The notes under the pieces are model-generated. The model was given only the letters and a program-made list of their open reading frames with translations. It did no database searches and was not told the origin of the DNA. Both the position numbers and the translations under genes were made by a program. This document shows positions 45,945 to 57,008 of a DNA stretch of 64,000 nt, piece by piece (position 1 is the first letter of the stretch; each line of letters starts with the position of its first letter). The stretch is from positions 62,001 through 126,000 of the forward strand of contig JALVFE010000021.1 of assembly GCA_027030245.1 (NCBI GenBank), read 5' to 3'. This DNA is from Melioribacteraceae bacterium (lineage in GTDB: Bacteria > Bacteroidota > Ignavibacteria > Ignavibacteriales > Melioribacteraceae).

Positions 45945-47474
45945 TTACTTTTCCTTTCTCATCTGCGGAAATAAAATTACGTCCCTAATTGAAGGTTGAT
46001 TGGTTAAAAGCATAACCAATCTGTCAATTCCAACACCAAGCCCGGCAGTCGGCGGCATACCGTATTCCAAAGCTCTGATGTAATCGTAATCAATCTGATG
46101 AGCTTCTTCGTCTCCGGCTTCTTTATATTTTGCTTGCTGCTGAAATCTGCTCAATTGGTCTATCGGATCGTTCAACTCGCTGAAAGCGTTGCAGATTTCC
46201 CTTCCCAACACAAAACCTTCGAAGCGTTCCACCAAACCTTCTTTGGAACGGTGTTTTTTTGCAAGCGGAGAAAGTTCAACGGGGTAATCCATTACAAATG
46301 TAGGATGAATTAATTTGTGTTCCACTGTTGCGGAAAATAATTCATCAATTAGTTTGCCTTTGCTTTCTGTTCCGGTAAGTTCAACGTTTCTGTTTTTAAG
46401 CGCCTCAATCAATTCCGAATCGGGCGCTTTTAACACATCGATTCCGGTTTCTTTCCGCAATTCGTCCACCATGGAAATTCTCTCCCATTTTTCGCCGAAA
46501 TCTATTTCGTGTCCTTCAATATTAAATTTGGTGGAACCGAATACCGATTTGGTTACTTCGGCAATCATTTTTTCGACGAAATCCATCATCCAAATGTAAT
46601 CTTTATAAGCAACGTACAACTCCATCATCGTGAATTCCGGATTGTGCGTTCTGTCCATTCCTTCATTTCTGAAGTCTTTCGAAATTTCGTAAACCCCGTC
46701 GAAACCCCCAACGATTAAACGCTTGAGATACAGCTCATCGGCAATTCTTAAAAACAATTTCATTTCAAGTGTATTGTGATATGTTTCAAAAGGCCGGGCA
46801 GCAGCACCGCCGTAAAGTGGTTGAAGAATCGGTGTTTCAACTTCCAGCAAGCCTTGATCGTCGAGAAATCTTCTCAGATTAGTAACAATCTTGGAGCGTT
46901 TTATGAAAACGTCTTTGACTTCCGGATTGACGATCAAATCCACATATCTTTGTCGGTAACGTAATTCTTTATCGGAAAATTGATCATAAACTTTCTTATT
47001 GCCTTTCTCGTCGATTACTTCTTTAGCAATGGGAATCGGACGAAGGGATTTTGCCAAAAGCGTTAGATTCTTTACGTGGACGGTTATTTCACCCGTTCGT
47101 GTTTTAAAAACAAAACCCGAAACTCCTACAATATCGCCGATATCCATTAACTTAAACGCATCGTACATTTCGTTGAGTTCGTCCTTTTTCAAATAAATTT
47201 GGATTCGCCCCTTGAAATCCTGTATTTGCGCGAACGATGCTTTCCCCATTTTACGGATAGCCATTAAACGTCCGGCAATGCTTACGTCTTTCCCTTCGAA
47301 TTTATCGTAATTCTCTTTTATGTCTGTTGAATATGAATCGACATCATACTTGTATGCATAAGGTTCTATGTTTCGTTTGATTAATTCTTCTAATTCTTCG
47401 TGTCTTCTTTTGATTAGTTCGTTGATATCTTCTTGAAGTGCCGGATTCACTTTTCCTCCTTCTTGATTTTTCAT
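45945..47474 (-). CDS. lysS: lysyl-tRNA synthetase, class II
   Basis: A 509-residue class II enzyme. The N-terminal OB fold binds the anticodon ([24 protein letters not shown], about 60-83). Class II motif 2 is in [20 protein letters not shown] (about 265-284) and motif 3 in [13 protein letters not shown] near 480. It charges tRNA-Lys. Its ATG overlaps the rluB stop by one base (TAATG), so translation is coupled. Confidence 0.96.
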   Translation of the reverse strand: MKNQEGGKVNPALQEDINELIKRRHEELEELIKRNIEPYAYKYDVDSYSTDIKENYDKFEGKDVSIAGRLMAIRKMGKASFAQIQDFKGRIQIYLKKDELNEMYDAFKLMDIGDIVGVSGFVFKTRTGEITVHVKNLTLLAKSLRPIPIAKEVIDEKGNKKVYDQFSDKELRYRQRYVDLIVNPEVKDVFIKRSKIVTNLRRFLDDQGLLEVETPILQPLYGGAAARPFETYHNTLEMKLFLRIADELYLKRLIVGGFDGVYEISKDFRNEGMDRTHNPEFTMMELYVAYKDYIWMMDFVEKMIAEVTKSVFGSTKFNIEGHEIDFGEKWERISMVDELRKETGIDVLKAPDSELIEALKNRNVELTGTESKGKLIDELFSATVEHKLIHPTFVMDYPVELSPLAKKHRSKEGLVERFEGFVLGREICNAFSELNDPIDQLSRFQQQAKYKEAGDEEAHQIDYDYIRALEYGMPPTAGLGVGIDRLVMLLTNQPSIRDVILFPQMRKEK

Positions 47475-48199
47475 TAAGCTTTTTTCCCTCTGTTTTTATT
47501 CATAATGTTTTTAATTTCTTTTGGATCCAGTTTTTTATATTCTCCCCTTTTCAGTCCGGTAATTTTAAATTTACCGAAACGCGACCTTTCCAAATTTTTA
47601 ACGGTGTAACCGAGTGCGGCAAACATGTTTTTTACAAAGTGGTTTCTTCCTTCCACGGTAATAACTTTAACCCGTTTGGGTGATTGTTTGTTTGTATAAT
47701 TAACGGAAACAAATTTTCCTTTTTTACCGTTTACAATTATACCGCGAAGCAGTTTTTCCCTGTCTTCTTTTGAAAGCTGTTTATCAAGAGTAACAAGATA
47801 TTCCCTTTCTATTTTGTTTCTCGGATGAGTAAGAAAATTAGCGAACTCTCCGTCGTTGGTTAATAACAAAACTCCCGTTGTATTATAATCGAGTCTGCCG
47901 ACGGGAAAAATTTTCAAATTTGTTTTAATCAATTCGGTAACGGTTGTTCTGTTCTTTTCGTCTTTTGTGGACGTAATAACACCTTTGGGTTTATTCAAAA
48001 GGTAATAAACTTTCTTTTCCCACCGGACAAGTTCACCGTCAATTTTTACTTTGTCTTTTTCGGGATCGATTTTGGTGCCGAGCTTGGTAACAATTTTTCC
48101 GTTTACCGATACGCGCCCTTCGGAAATTAATTCGTCGGCTTTTCTTCTCGATGCAACTCCGCATTCGGAAATGTATTTATTTAATCTAATCAAACTCAT
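47474..48199 (-). CDS. rluB: rRNA pseudouridine synthase, RluB/RsuA family
   Basis: ATG at 48199 gives 241 residues and follows GGAG; the longer reading would extend into scpB. An S4 RNA-binding domain (about 1-45, [21 protein letters not shown]) precedes the synthase domain, whose catalytic Asp lies in [20 protein letters not shown] member of the RsuA/RluB/RluE/RluF family; the exact site (16S or 23S) is uncertain. The scpB-rluB neighbourhood is common in Bacillus and others. Confidence 0.88.
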   Translation of the reverse strand: MSLIRLNKYISECGVASRRKADELISEGRVSVNGKIVTKLGTKIDPEKDKVKIDGELVRWEKKVYYLLNKPKGVITSTKDEKNRTTVTELIKTNLKIFPVGRLDYNTTGVLLLTNDGEFANFLTHPRNKIEREYLVTLDKQLSKEDREKLLRGIIVNGKKGKFVSVNYTNKQSPKRVKVITVEGRNHFVKNMFAALGYTVKNLERSRFGKFKITGLKRGEYKKLDPKEIKNIMNKNRGKKA

Positions 48200-48830
48200 T
48201 TTCTCCGGAGTCAACATCATTTTCAAGTTCTTCTTCTATTTCATTCATCATAATCTTTCTTTTTTGCTCAATGAATTCCGAATCTTTCATTATTTCTTCC
48301 ACTTCACGCGGTTTTGGCAAGTCGGTAATTTTATTCAACCCGAAATACATTAAAAATTCATCAGTAGTAGCATAAAGCAAAGGTCTGCCAATGGTTTCAG
48401 CCCTACCCTTGATTGTTATAAGATTTTTTTCGAGAAGAGAGTTAATTATATAATCGGAATTTACTCCGCGTATTGTTTCTATTTCGGGTTTCGTAATCGG
48501 CTGTTTATAAGCAATAATAGCCAGCGTTTCCAGTGCGGCTTGACTTAACCGGCGCCGGCTTTTTTCAGATGACAGATAACCGATATACTTTGCATATTCG
48601 GGTTTGGTGGCAAACGTAAATCCGTTTGCTATTCTGATTATTCTAAAAGCCCTGTCATTGTCCTTGTAACATTGATTTAAATAGTCAACGGTTTCCTCCA
48701 CATCTTTTGTTGAAACGGAAATATCTTCCCCGTCGATTTCCTTAATCGCTTTAACGATTTCCGTCGCACCGATCGGTTCATCCGATGCAAAAATGAGAGA
48801 TTCTATAATAGATTTATAAATCTGTTCCAT
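48186..48830 (-). CDS. scpB: segregation and condensation protein B
   Basis: ATG at 48830 gives 214 residues, the usual ScpB length plus an acidic C-terminal tail ([16 protein letters not shown]). Two winged-helix domains are visible, with ALETLAIIAYKQPITKPEIETIRGVNSDY as the signature of the second. With ScpA and Smc it forms the condensin that organises the chromosome. Overlaps scpA by 17 bp upstream and rluB by 14 bp downstream. Confidence 0.92.
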   Translation of the reverse strand: MEQIYKSIIESLIFASDEPIGATEIVKAIKEIDGEDISVSTKDVEETVDYLNQCYKDNDRAFRIIRIANGFTFATKPEYAKYIGYLSSEKSRRRLSQAALETLAIIAYKQPITKPEIETIRGVNSDYIINSLLEKNLITIKGRAETIGRPLLYATTDEFLMYFGLNKITDLPKPREVEEIMKDSEFIEQKRKIMMNEIEEELENDVDSGENEFD

Positions 48831-49542
48831 CGTCCAACTTGTAAATGACAAAATCGTTTAACTTTTCGGAAACCGTAATTCCTATGCGGTTCATTTTAAC
48901 TAACTCGAGCAAAGCAATGAAAGTAACCACAATTCTTATTTTCTCAGTCATTCCTTTTACCAAATCCAGAAAGTGCACATAATTCGAGCGTTCAACAAAA
49001 TCGGTGATATAGCTGATTTGTTCTTCGATTGTTACATTGAATTTTTTAACTTCGTGTACAATTTCTTCCGGTTTTTCCATTAAAGCTTTTTGGAAAGCTT
49101 TAATAAGGTCGTAAATCGTAATGTTTTTAAGTAAAGAACCAATTTCTTCGGGGGCTTCCTTCGGATCGGCGGAAAAATTTCCTCTATAATTTATTTTACG
49201 TTGATTGTATTCCATTACGGAAAACTCTTCTGCCATTTCTTTGTAACGTTTGTATTCCAGAAGAGCTTTTACCAAATCCGCTCTCGGATCGATTTCTTCG
49301 CCTTTTTCATCAACCTCTTTTGGTAAAAGCATACGCACTTTTATCTGCATTAACGTTGCGGCCATTAACAGAAAATCGCCTGCAATTTCCAAATCGAGTT
49401 TTTCAATGTAATGCAGATATTCCATAAACTCTTTTGTTATTTGAGATATGGGAATATCGTAAATATCGAGTTCGTCCCTTTTGATAAAAAATAGAAGCAA
49501 ATCCAAAGGACCTTCGAACGTATTTAATTTTACTTTGTACAT
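48814..49542 (-). CDS. scpA: segregation and condensation protein A
   Basis: A 242-residue kleisin. The N terminus (FEGPLDLLLFFIKRDELDIYDIPISQITKEFMEYL) is the family signature that contacts the Smc neck; FLLMAATLMQIKVRMLLP follows and the C-terminal winged helix is at about 175-240. It starts 5 bp after trpS, giving the order trpS-scpA-scpB-rluB-lysS. Confidence 0.93.
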   Translation of the reverse strand: MYKVKLNTFEGPLDLLLFFIKRDELDIYDIPISQITKEFMEYLHYIEKLDLEIAGDFLLMAATLMQIKVRMLLPKEVDEKGEEIDPRADLVKALLEYKRYKEMAEEFSVMEYNQRKINYRGNFSADPKEAPEEIGSLLKNITIYDLIKAFQKALMEKPEEIVHEVKKFNVTIEEQISYITDFVERSNYVHFLDLVKGMTEKIRIVVTFIALLELVKMNRIGITVSEKLNDFVIYKLDDGTDL

Positions 49543-49547
49543 TACGT

Positions 49548-50528
49548 TTAACCGAGATTCATTACTTTATGTACTTCGTCCATTGTTGCCGCGGCAGTAT
49601 TGCGCGCTTTTTTCTCGCCATCCAATAAAATATCCAGAACATCGTCTTTTCTGTTTTCGTATTGTTTCCTTCTTTCGATTATGGGCTCGAGAAATTCATT
49701 TATTTTAGCAGTGCATTTCAATTTACAATCAACGCATCCCAATGCACCCGATCTGCAACCGCTTTCTATTTCGTTTATTTCGCCGGGATTAAATTTTTTG
49801 TGATATTCGAAAACGAGACAAACTTCCGGTCGACCTGGATCGTTTCTTCTTACTTTCTGGGGATCGGTAACCGCTTTTCTCAATTTCTTCTGCACGGTAT
49901 CCGGTTCGTCCGAAAGCAATATGGTATTGTTCAGTGATTTACTCATTTTAGCATTTCCGTCGAGCCCCGGTAATCTCGAAAATTTTGTCAGTAATGCTTT
50001 AGGTTCGGGAAATAATTCTCCGTATTGCTGATTAAATCTTTTTGCTATTTCGCGCGTAATTTCTATGTGCGGTACTTGATCTTCGCCTACCGGAACAGCA
50101 TCGCCTTTATACAGAAGAATATCGGCGGATTGAAGAACAGGATATCCCAAATGTCCGTAAATCACGTTTTGAATATTTAAGTCCCTTATTTGATCTTTTA
50201 ATGTCGGATTTCTTTCCAATCTGGCTTTGGTTATCAACATAGAAAAAATTAAAAACAATTCCGTATGTTCTTTAACTTGTGATTGGCGGAAAAACGGACT
50301 TTTTTGGGGATCCAATCCGGTTGCAAGCCAATCTATTACCATTTCTATTGTATTGTTAAAAATTTCGCTCGTATCGGGATTTGTAGTTAAAACATGATAG
50401 TCGGCAATAAGATGATAACTATCGTGTTCATTTTGTAATTTAATCCAATTTTCCAAAGCGCCCAAGTAATGCCCGATATGCAATTTCCCGGTCGGGCGCA
50501 TTCCGCTGAGAATTCTGTGTTTCGCCAT
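49548..50528 (-). CDS. trpS: tryptophanyl-tRNA synthetase
   Basis: A 326-residue class I enzyme of the bacterial type. HIGH appears in GKLHIGHYLGAL (about 14-25) and KMSKS in AKMSKSLNN near 195. GDAVPVGEDQVPHIEITREIA contacts tryptophan and ATP. It is first in the five-gene run down to lysS. The start AAGAT upstream is weak. Confidence 0.96.
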   Translation of the reverse strand: MAKHRILSGMRPTGKLHIGHYLGALENWIKLQNEHDSYHLIADYHVLTTNPDTSEIFNNTIEMVIDWLATGLDPQKSPFFRQSQVKEHTELFLIFSMLITKARLERNPTLKDQIRDLNIQNVIYGHLGYPVLQSADILLYKGDAVPVGEDQVPHIEITREIAKRFNQQYGELFPEPKALLTKFSRLPGLDGNAKMSKSLNNTILLSDEPDTVQKKLRKAVTDPQKVRRNDPGRPEVCLVFEYHKKFNPGEINEIESGCRSGALGCVDCKLKCTAKINEFLEPIIERRKQYENRKDDVLDILLDGEKKARNTAAATMDEVHKVMNLG

Positions 50529-50632
50529 AATTACCGTAAGATTATTAATGAAAATAAATTATAAAAATAAGCAAAATAATAATATTTTATCGATGAATTT
50601 ACAAATAAGGGTTGCCAAATAACAGGCAAAAA

Positions 50633-50664
50633 ACAAAACAAAAAAGGCTGCCTTCCGGCAGCCT
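50633..50664 (-). terminator. rho-independent terminator after the endonuclease gene
   Basis: AGGCTGCC (50645-50652) and GGCAGCCT (50657-50664) form a perfect 8-bp stem with a TTCC/GGAA loop. On the minus strand it is followed by a T-rich run TTTTTTGTTTTG. It lies 14 bp beyond the stop of the secreted endonuclease gene. Confidence 0.9.
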
Positions 50665-50678
50665 CTTTATAAATTACA

Positions 50679-53540
50679 TTACCTGAGCAACATCATTTTT
50701 TTGATTTGTGAGTAGTCCGGTGTGGTAAGTTTATATATGTAAAATCCTGAAGTCAAATCCGATGCATCGAAATTGATTTTATAATGACCCGGCGTTTGCC
50801 TTTCATTAACGAGAACTTTAACTAATTCGCCTAACATATTGTATATGCTAATGTTAACCGTAGTTTCTTCAGGTATTGAATAAGAAATAACTGTGCTCGG
50901 GTTAAACGGGTTCGGATAATTCTGTACCAATTCGTATACTTCCGGTTTTTCGAAAGAAACTTCTACAACAGGAGAATATTCATATTCGCCGTTAACGTCT
51001 ATTTGTTTCAAACGATAGTAATATACACCGGTTTTTGTGGAAATTTTATCAAGATAAGAATATGATTTTGGCGAACTTGTATTTCCGTTACCTGCTACAA
51101 ACGCGATTTTTTTCCAATCCGAATCCGTTAAGTCTTTTGAAGGCGAGATATTTTTATTTGAAAACGCCCTTTGAACTTCAAATCCGTAATTGTTTACTTC
51201 AGTTGCTGTTTGCCATTTTAACATTATACCGTTCGAAAGAACATTTGCGGAAAATGTTGTCAGTTCAACCGGAAGAGTGCCGTCATCCCAAAAATCATTC
51301 AAATCCCTAGGTTGAATTTGATATCCCCAAGTGTACGGCGAAGTATTATCGTACTGATTAAAAACACCTACAACATCTTTCGGCCAGTCAGGTTCTTGAG
51401 TACCATCTATTTCCGTGTCCTTATCGATACGCATTGTCAAAGTATGAGCTCCGCCGTCATCCGTGATTTCAACATTTGCATTATTCCCGGAAATTGGCCA
51501 AGCATCACCGCCTCCGGTATTTGAGACATGCTGAATTCCTATTAATGTTCCTTCATAAGATTCGGGATCTGCTAAAAGTTGTGCAATTGTAAGAATCAAC
51601 GGGTCCGGAACCGCATTTACACTTGAAGGCTTGGATGGACCGTTATCTGTGATATCGCTCGCATTGTCAGGAACTATCTCTGCTTTTCCGTTATACTGTT
51701 GTAATTGTCCGACCACAGTATAATTATTTCCTCTAATGATTGTAACTCCGGTTTCTCCGCCCTTGTAAATATCAATCCCCTGGGTTGCATCTTGAATATA
51801 AACATCCAAACTGCTTGTAGAGAAAATCCCGCTCTCCACGGTTGCCGTACCGCTAATTCTCGCGTAAGTATTTAAATTAATCAATACGCCGTTAGCGTCA
51901 ACTTCATGCAATGTAGAGATTGAAACCGTTCCGGCAAAATATTTCTCTTTTGCCGATTCGCTGGATAAACCTCCGGTGTCTTCGGCATAAACCCAATACT
52001 CAACCAAGTCTCCGTCTGCGTAAGCGCTTTCCGGAATTGTTCCTTGATAAGTGCTTCCGCTTGTGTTAGTCATTGTTACGGATTGCTCGGCTCCGCCGTT
52101 GATTGTATATTTAAGTAATGCCGAACCGATTCCGTCTGCATCCGAAATATCCGCACTAACAACGGTGTTTTCGTTTTCGAGCGGTACTTTCGGGCTTCGT
52201 GTTACATTTGTGATTGAAGGCGCGATTGAATTAAGAGAATGCGAACCCAGACCGTCAAAAGTATCCTTTGGATATCCGTCCCATTCTACACTCGGATCAA
52301 AAGGATCGCTGCCGTCTGTATCTCCGGCGCCGTATATCGATTTTCTTCTGATTGTATTGTCTTTGGTGGACGCATCGCCCGTTCCCCATTCGCTACCCGG
52401 ATCCGTTCCGATTTGTCCGATTACATCGAGAATATCATCTCCTTTTTTCAAAACGACGGCATCGTCTCCGTTAAAATTAAGACTGCCCGTTGTTTGATCG
52501 GCTGCGGCCAAGATAGCCGGATCAGCACTTGAGTTAGCAACAACAAATACATCGCCGTTCACTACCGTTCCCGTTAAGCTTATGGTTGAGTTAGCAGTCG
52601 TACTGCCGTTTGCATAAATTTCAATTTTATACTGTCCGCCGGCTAAATCTATTGTGCCGTGTGTATTATTGAAAATTTCAATCGCTTTATTGTTACTGCT
52701 TCCTTCAACATATTCGCTAATGAATAAGTCTGGAGATTTGTAGGTCAAGTCGTTGAAATCTATGTAATTTACATATTCTGGATGATCAACGAACGGATTT
52801 CTGTTATCTTGAATCGATTGGACATAATCGTTTCTGTCCATTTCCCATTGATCAGGTGGATCTTGCCAGTGCCATTGAAGCAACAAATCCAAATCTTGCG
52901 GGTCGTTTCCCAAATCGTTAACAATATGATTATTCAGCCAGTTGAAACTCCAGTCGTATCCTTCGATATCGTCGTATCTAACAGACATGTAAAGTAAAGC
53001 CCGCGCTGCGTCGCCTTTATGCGGATCTCTCGGTTCGTAAACATAGTTACCGTTAGCATCATCTCCTCTTTGAGATTCAAGAAATGTATAATCCGGATTG
53101 ACAACTTCGCCCAAAGGATAGTTACTTCTTATGGCATTTGCATTGTTTTGATGCGTCGGGAAAAGATGATGTTGATCCGCATATTCGTCCCTCTCGACGG
53201 GGCTATCTGCAGGATTTGTAGGCATCCAGCTGTGTGCCCAAGTGTGTTCACGACTTAAAACATCCCATGTAAAAGTTCCGCTGTAAACATACTCGTAATG
53301 CGAGTAAACGCAGAAAACCGATTTTGTTCCGTCGCCATTATCGATTGAAGCAAAATTAGCGATATTCGTTTCGTCGAATTGGGAATAAGGAACCCAAGTG
53401 TAAGGATTTCTAATTCTATTTTTCAAATCGGATAAAAATGTTGTTTTGCGGGGATTGATATTATCGTAATACGTCCCTTGTGCAAAAACCGTTAAAACAG
53501 AGAATAAAACAAAGTTAAGAATTAGTAAAGTTTTTTTCAT
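50679..53540 (-). CDS. secreted endonuclease I with lamin-tail-like and T9SS sorting domains
   Basis: ATG at 53540, behind GAGGT, gives 953 residues with signal peptide [21 protein letters not shown]. The endonuclease I (EndA/NucM) domain covers about 22-270 with [10 protein letters not shown] (97-106) and [23 protein letters not shown] (from 122) holding the His and Asn residues of the nuclease site. A lamin-tail domain ([20 protein letters not shown]) follows at about 280-400, then Ig-like and OB-like beta regions, and a C-terminal T9SS type A sorting domain with [21 protein letters not shown]. It probably degrades extracellular DNA for nucleotide or phosphate. A strong terminator follows. 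Confidence 0.92.
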   Translation of the reverse strand: MKKTLLILNFVLFSVLTVFAQGTYYDNINPRKTTFLSDLKNRIRNPYTWVPYSQFDETNIANFASIDNGDGTKSVFCVYSHYEYVYSGTFTWDVLSREHTWAHSWMPTNPADSPVERDEYADQHHLFPTHQNNANAIRSNYPLGEVVNPDYTFLESQRGDDANGNYVYEPRDPHKGDAARALLYMSVRYDDIEGYDWSFNWLNNHIVNDLGNDPQDLDLLLQWHWQDPPDQWEMDRNDYVQSIQDNRNPFVDHPEYVNYIDFNDLTYKSPDLFISEYVEGSSNNKAIEIFNNTHGTIDLAGGQYKIEIYANGSTTANSTISLTGTVVNGDVFVVANSSADPAILAAADQTTGSLNFNGDDAVVLKKGDDILDVIGQIGTDPGSEWGTGDASTKDNTIRRKSIYGAGDTDGSDPFDPSVEWDGYPKDTFDGLGSHSLNSIAPSITNVTRSPKVPLENENTVVSADISDADGIGSALLKYTINGGAEQSVTMTNTSGSTYQGTIPESAYADGDLVEYWVYAEDTGGLSSESAKEKYFAGTVSISTLHEVDANGVLINLNTYARISGTATVESGIFSTSSLDVYIQDATQGIDIYKGGETGVTIIRGNNYTVVGQLQQYNGKAEIVPDNASDITDNGPSKPSSVNAVPDPLILTIAQLLADPESYEGTLIGIQHVSNTGGGDAWPISGNNANVEITDDGGAHTLTMRIDKDTEIDGTQEPDWPKDVVGVFNQYDNTSPYTWGYQIQPRDLNDFWDDGTLPVELTTFSANVLSNGIMLKWQTATEVNNYGFEVQRAFSNKNISPSKDLTDSDWKKIAFVAGNGNTSSPKSYSYLDKISTKTGVYYYRLKQIDVNGEYEYSPVVEVSFEKPEVYELVQNYPNPFNPSTVISYSIPEETTVNISIYNMLGELVKVLVNERQTPGHYKINFDASDLTSGFYIYKLTTPDYSQIKKMMLLR

Positions 53541-53700
53541 ATAGTAACCTCGCCCCATTTAGTTTGATGATTAATTCAAAAATATCATTTATATAAAAAG
53601 ACATAGTTGATATAGATCACAATCATCACTAAGAAATGATTCAATAAGATACAATTAATAGATTAAATTAAATTTTTACAAGAACTTTTGGATAAGCGAT

Positions 53701-54081
53701 TTAACAAGTGGTGTGAATTAATGCTCCAACAAGTTTCCCGGGAGTAAGAAGATTATATTTTTCAATCGCTTTTTGTGTGTTAAGATAAAAATAAGGAATT
53801 TTGCTGGATTCTAAAAATTCTCGTGCTTTTTTCGATAAGCGCAAACGGTTCAACATACCTTTTGAAATAATTATTATTTCGGCGCCGTTGTTTATTAATT
53901 CTGCAATATCTTCCGGCTGAACACCATCCGTGTGATTTGTGCCTGTTTCGTTCCAGTCCCATTCCTTTGCTCCACCCGGAAAAAGTTTAACATCTTTGAA
54001 AGGCTGTTCGTATCCACGGATTTCAATTTTGCCCCACGAAAACCCGGTTATCTCCGGCGATATTTTTTTATCATCCGGCAT
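53701..54081 (-). CDS. Mth938-like domain protein
   Basis: ATG at 54081 gives 126 residues, the usual size for Mth938/DUF498 proteins; a longer reading would run into the TerC gene. The pattern ISPEITGFSWGKIEIRG...KDVKLFPGGAKEWDW and TDGVQPEDIAELINNGAEIIIISKGML is clear. Distantly related to the respiratory complex I assembly factor NDUFAF3; bacterial function unknown. It overlaps the TerC stop by 11 bp. Confidence 0.82.
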   Translation of the reverse strand: MPDDKKISPEITGFSWGKIEIRGYEQPFKDVKLFPGGAKEWDWNETGTNHTDGVQPEDIAELINNGAEIIIISKGMLNRLRLSKKAREFLESSKIPYFYLNTQKAIEKYNLLTPGKLVGALIHTTC

Positions 54082-54829
54082 TCTCGGCTTCTTTAAATTG
54101 CTTATGAAGTTTAACAGGCTTTCTTCTTCTTTCACGGACTTTCAAATTAAGAAATTCTACTCCAACAGAAAACGCCATTGCAAAATAAATATATCCTTTC
54201 GGAATATGAAAATCAAAGCCGTCACCGAGTAACGACACACCTACCAAAATAAGAAAACTTAATGCTAACATCTTAATCGTCGGATGTTCATCCACAAAAT
54301 CGCCAATGGCTTTAGCCGCAACCATCATTACAAGAACGGCTAAAATTATCGCTATTATCATTACGGTTATTTCCTCCGCCAAACCAACTGCCGTAATTAC
54401 CGAATCGAGTGAAAATACCACATCCAACAAAGCTATTTGAATTAAGACGCTTAAAAATCCCGGGGGAACTTTCTTTTTAACCGATTCCTCTTCAAGCTCA
54501 AGGCTTGCGTGAATTTCGTGCGTGCTTTTTGCGATCAGAAATAACCCGCCCAACGTTAAGATTAAATCCCTTCCGGAAAATGCCTTCCCCAGAATTTGGA
54601 ACAAAGGTTGGGTTAATCCCATAATCCATGCTATTGAAAGTAAAAGCAAAATACGCATTACCATTGCTATTGAAAGTCCTAACACGCGGGCTTTATTTCT
54701 TTTTTCCTTTTCAACCCGGCTGACAAGAATTGTAATAAATATAATGTTGTCTATCCCGAGTACAATTTCCAAAAGTGTAAGAGTTAATAAAGCTATCCAG
54801 GCTTCGGGATTTGCAATCCACTCGAACAT
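54071..54829 (-). CDS. TerC family integral membrane protein
   Basis: A 252-residue protein with seven to eight hydrophobic segments. The family signature WIALLTLTLLEIVLGIDNIIFITIL (residues 10-34) contains the conserved Glu and Asp pair, and DVVFSLDSVITAVGLAEEI (about 141-159) the second. Members include the E. coli Alx and MntR-related manganese exporters, so metal efflux is plausible. A Lys/Arg-rich C terminus (KVRERRRKPVKLHKQFKE) is cytoplasmic. Confidence 0.85.
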   Translation of the reverse strand: MFEWIANPEAWIALLTLTLLEIVLGIDNIIFITILVSRVEKEKRNKARVLGLSIAMVMRILLLLSIAWIMGLTQPLFQILGKAFSGRDLILTLGGLFLIAKSTHEIHASLELEEESVKKKVPPGFLSVLIQIALLDVVFSLDSVITAVGLAEEITVMIIAIILAVLVMMVAAKAIGDFVDEHPTIKMLALSFLILVGVSLLGDGFDFHIPKGYIYFAMAFSVGVEFLNLKVRERRRKPVKLHKQFKEAENAG

Positions 54830-54899
54830 TATTTCTCCGTTGATGTTATTTGAATTGTGTTGAACGAAAGATACAAATGCGGTAATGTTTTCTAAGCCG

Positions 54900-55862
54900 T
54901 CAGCTAACCAGTAATTTCCCGTTCTTCATAATGATTTTGTTGTCAAAATAAACAGTCGGTTTTTTAATCACTCCGTCAACGTGAATCGGTACACTGACGT
55001 TACCGCCCATTGATTTATTATTGCCTAACGCAATATGAACGGTTCCCAAAACTTTTTCGTCTTCCAAAAGGTTACCGCTAAGTTTGGCTTTATCGTTTGT
55101 TCCTATACCAAGTTCGGCAATATTTCTTCCTTTCTTTCCGAATTTCGATAACATTCTCACCAGTTTTCTTGCCTCGGTGCCACCCGTAATTTTTGTTGCA
55201 TACCCTTTTTCAACTTTAATCCGGATAGGATTTTTAACAACGCCGATTCCCGCCATGGAACCGTCAACTACAAAAATCCCGTTAGATTTTCCTTCAAGCG
55301 GCGCAACGAAAGCTTCGCCGGTCGGAAGATTTCCGCTTTCCCCTTTTTTATGAAACAAACCTTTGCTCGGTATAGCTTTTCGACCTGCTATTTCCAATTC
55401 GATATCCGTTCCATTTGGTGCGGTTACGCGAACCGTTTTTGTTTTTTCAAGTAATTTAGTCAGTTTAATCGTTAACCGTGCAATCTTTTTATAATCGGCA
55501 TTCAATCCTCTAATCATTACATCTTTAGTTATTCCCGGAAAAGTTGCTATTCTTACTCCCTTTGCCGAAGCATTTCTTCTTGCATCGGTATGCGTAAGGG
55601 ATTTTGTGGTCGGACATAAAACAACATCAAACTTTTGCATTAGTTCTGCAATAACAGCGGGCGGTTCTTCGCCGTGATAATTAAGAGCTTTCATCTCAAC
55701 GAATAAACTTTTATGACCGAGCCGGAGCGCATTTTGGTATAAAGAGTAACCGATTTCCCTTTTATTTTCATCCGTTATAACGAGAACGGATTCCTTCTTT
55801 TTTGCTCCCATACAATCTTTAATTGCAATAATGGAAGCTTTATCCAACTTTGTTAATCCCAT
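54900..55862 (-). CDS. M29-type aminopeptidase / NicX-like protein
   Basis: A 320-residue protein matching the thermophilic aminopeptidase (M29) superfamily: ELGIGTNDKAKLSGNLLEDEKVLGTVHIALGNN (about 245-277) holds the conserved Glu and metal-site His, and PVHVDG near 293 the later His. The N-terminal Rossmann-like half (about 1-130) includes GEEPPAVIAELMQKFDVVLCPTTKSLTHTDARR. It probably removes N-terminal residues from peptides in the cytoplasm, though 2,5-dihydroxypyridine dioxygenases share the fold. AGGAAAT ribosome site; 12 bp beyond the outer-membrane-type gene. Confidence 0.8.
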   Translation of the reverse strand: MGLTKLDKASIIAIKDCMGAKKKESVLVITDENKREIGYSLYQNALRLGHKSLFVEMKALNYHGEEPPAVIAELMQKFDVVLCPTTKSLTHTDARRNASAKGVRIATFPGITKDVMIRGLNADYKKIARLTIKLTKLLEKTKTVRVTAPNGTDIELEIAGRKAIPSKGLFHKKGESGNLPTGEAFVAPLEGKSNGIFVVDGSMAGIGVVKNPIRIKVEKGYATKITGGTEARKLVRMLSKFGKKGRNIAELGIGTNDKAKLSGNLLEDEKVLGTVHIALGNNKSMGGNVSVPIHVDGVIKKPTVYFDNKIIMKNGKLLVS

Positions 55863-55874
55863 TTTATTTCCTTT

Positions 55875-56606
55875 TTAGAGTGGTATGCCGAAATTCATTT
55901 GAATTGTTGCACCAAATCCGCTTTTATCAACAAAGGATTCGTAAACCGGAAAATTTTGTGATTTGCGGAACGGAATCATTTTTTTTATTTCGAATTGATG
56001 AAAGAATGCCGTGCCTTCAACCGTAACATAATCCCTTATCAAATGTATGATAAGTCCGGTTCCAACGTAATAACCGATATCGGTTTTAAAATCTTCGTAT
56101 TCTATTTTCGATTTTTCCTTTCCACCTTCTTTAATTTCCCCGGTATAGCTGCTGTTGAAAAAGGTTATTCCTCCTTCAACAATTTTAAAATCGACAAAGC
56201 TTAAAAGCGGAATTCCAAAATCGAGTCCGACACCCCAATTGTTTAAATTTACAATGTATTTTTCTTCCGTCGGAAGATTGTTTAATTCCGAAAAATTATT
56301 TTTTTCTTCTTTAAGAAATTGATAGAAAGCTTTTGCGGTAAAGAAATAATCGGTAAAATCGGCGCGGAAAATGTTCGCTCCTATTTTGAATCCTTCGGCT
56401 TTGTTGAAATTAAAATCTTTCGCGGGAAATCCGTAATCGGTTCTGAATTGAGTTGTTAAATCCTCCAAACCCCTTGCGGAATAAAGCTGATTCGTGTAAC
56501 CTGCAAAAACACCGCTCAAACCCAAACATCCGAATCCGCATGTTTGAGACCGGACGCTTGAACCAACAAAAAACAAAACCAGCAATATTATAAATTTTTT
56601 AAGCAT
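55875..56606 (-). CDS. secreted beta-rich outer-membrane-type protein
   Basis: A 243-residue protein with a signal peptide (1-20, ending SVRSQ), a small cysteine pair just after it (CGFGCLGLSG), and alternating beta strands with aromatic ends (FFHQFEIKKMIPF; FGATIQMNFGIPL at the C terminus), as in 8-strand outer-membrane barrels. No named family recognised. The gene precedes the aminopeptidase by 12 bp on the same strand. Position alone does not suggest a function. Confidence 0.6.
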   Translation of the reverse strand: MLKKFIILLVLFFVGSSVRSQTCGFGCLGLSGVFAGYTNQLYSARGLEDLTTQFRTDYGFPAKDFNFNKAEGFKIGANIFRADFTDYFFTAKAFYQFLKEEKNNFSELNNLPTEEKYIVNLNNWGVGLDFGIPLLSFVDFKIVEGGITFFNSSYTGEIKEGGKEKSKIEYEDFKTDIGYYVGTGLIIHLIRDYVTVEGTAFFHQFEIKKMIPFRKSQNFPVYESFVDKSGFGATIQMNFGIPL

Positions 56607-56669
56607 TTGGTTGAAATAAAGTGAACTTTTTACACAAAAATATGAAATTTTATTTGATTTAACTAAAAA

Positions 56670-57008
56670 CTATTCTGATTCGCCGGTTTTAACAAACAGT
56701 TGAATCATCCGGTTTTTATTCATTTGCTCTATAAACAACTTTACTCTTTCTTCGGCGGGTTCTACTTCCTCACCGAATTCTTTTCTACATAGTGCAGTTA
56801 TTTCTTCAACGGAATAGGTACCCGTGCATTGTTTCCATACGAATGATCCGATTTTATCAAGGTCAATCCGGAATGGTTTATCCAACATTTTTTTGAAGAA
56901 TAATTTTTCTATAAAATTAAAAGGCTTCTTAACCAGTACGGTTATATTTCCGTCTTTTTCTTCGTATTCGCATCTCTGCACCGGATAGGCTTCCATTATC
57001 GATTTCAT
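56670..57008 (-). CDS. PqqD-like peptide-binding protein, orphan
   Basis: A 112-residue protein that fits the PqqD/RRE fold: DKIGSFVWKQCTGTYSVEEITALCRKEFGEEVEPAEERVKLFIEQM (about 52-97) is the helical part with the ID..G..VW..C.G motif. In PQQ and RiPP pathways such domains bring a precursor peptide to a radical SAM enzyme. No such enzyme or precursor is visible here. ATGA overlap with the MFS gene shows they are co-transcribed. Confidence 0.7.
   Translation of the reverse strand: MKSIMEAYPVQRCEYEEKDGNITVLVKKPFNFIEKLFFKKMLDKPFRIDLDKIGSFVWKQCTGTYSVEEITALCRKEFGEEVEPAEERVKLFIEQMNKNRMIQLFVKTGESE

Noticed and set aside
52051-52497. 148-codon plus-strand frame
   Set aside because: Antisense to the endonuclease I gene, with Ser/Pro-rich shadow composition and no start context.
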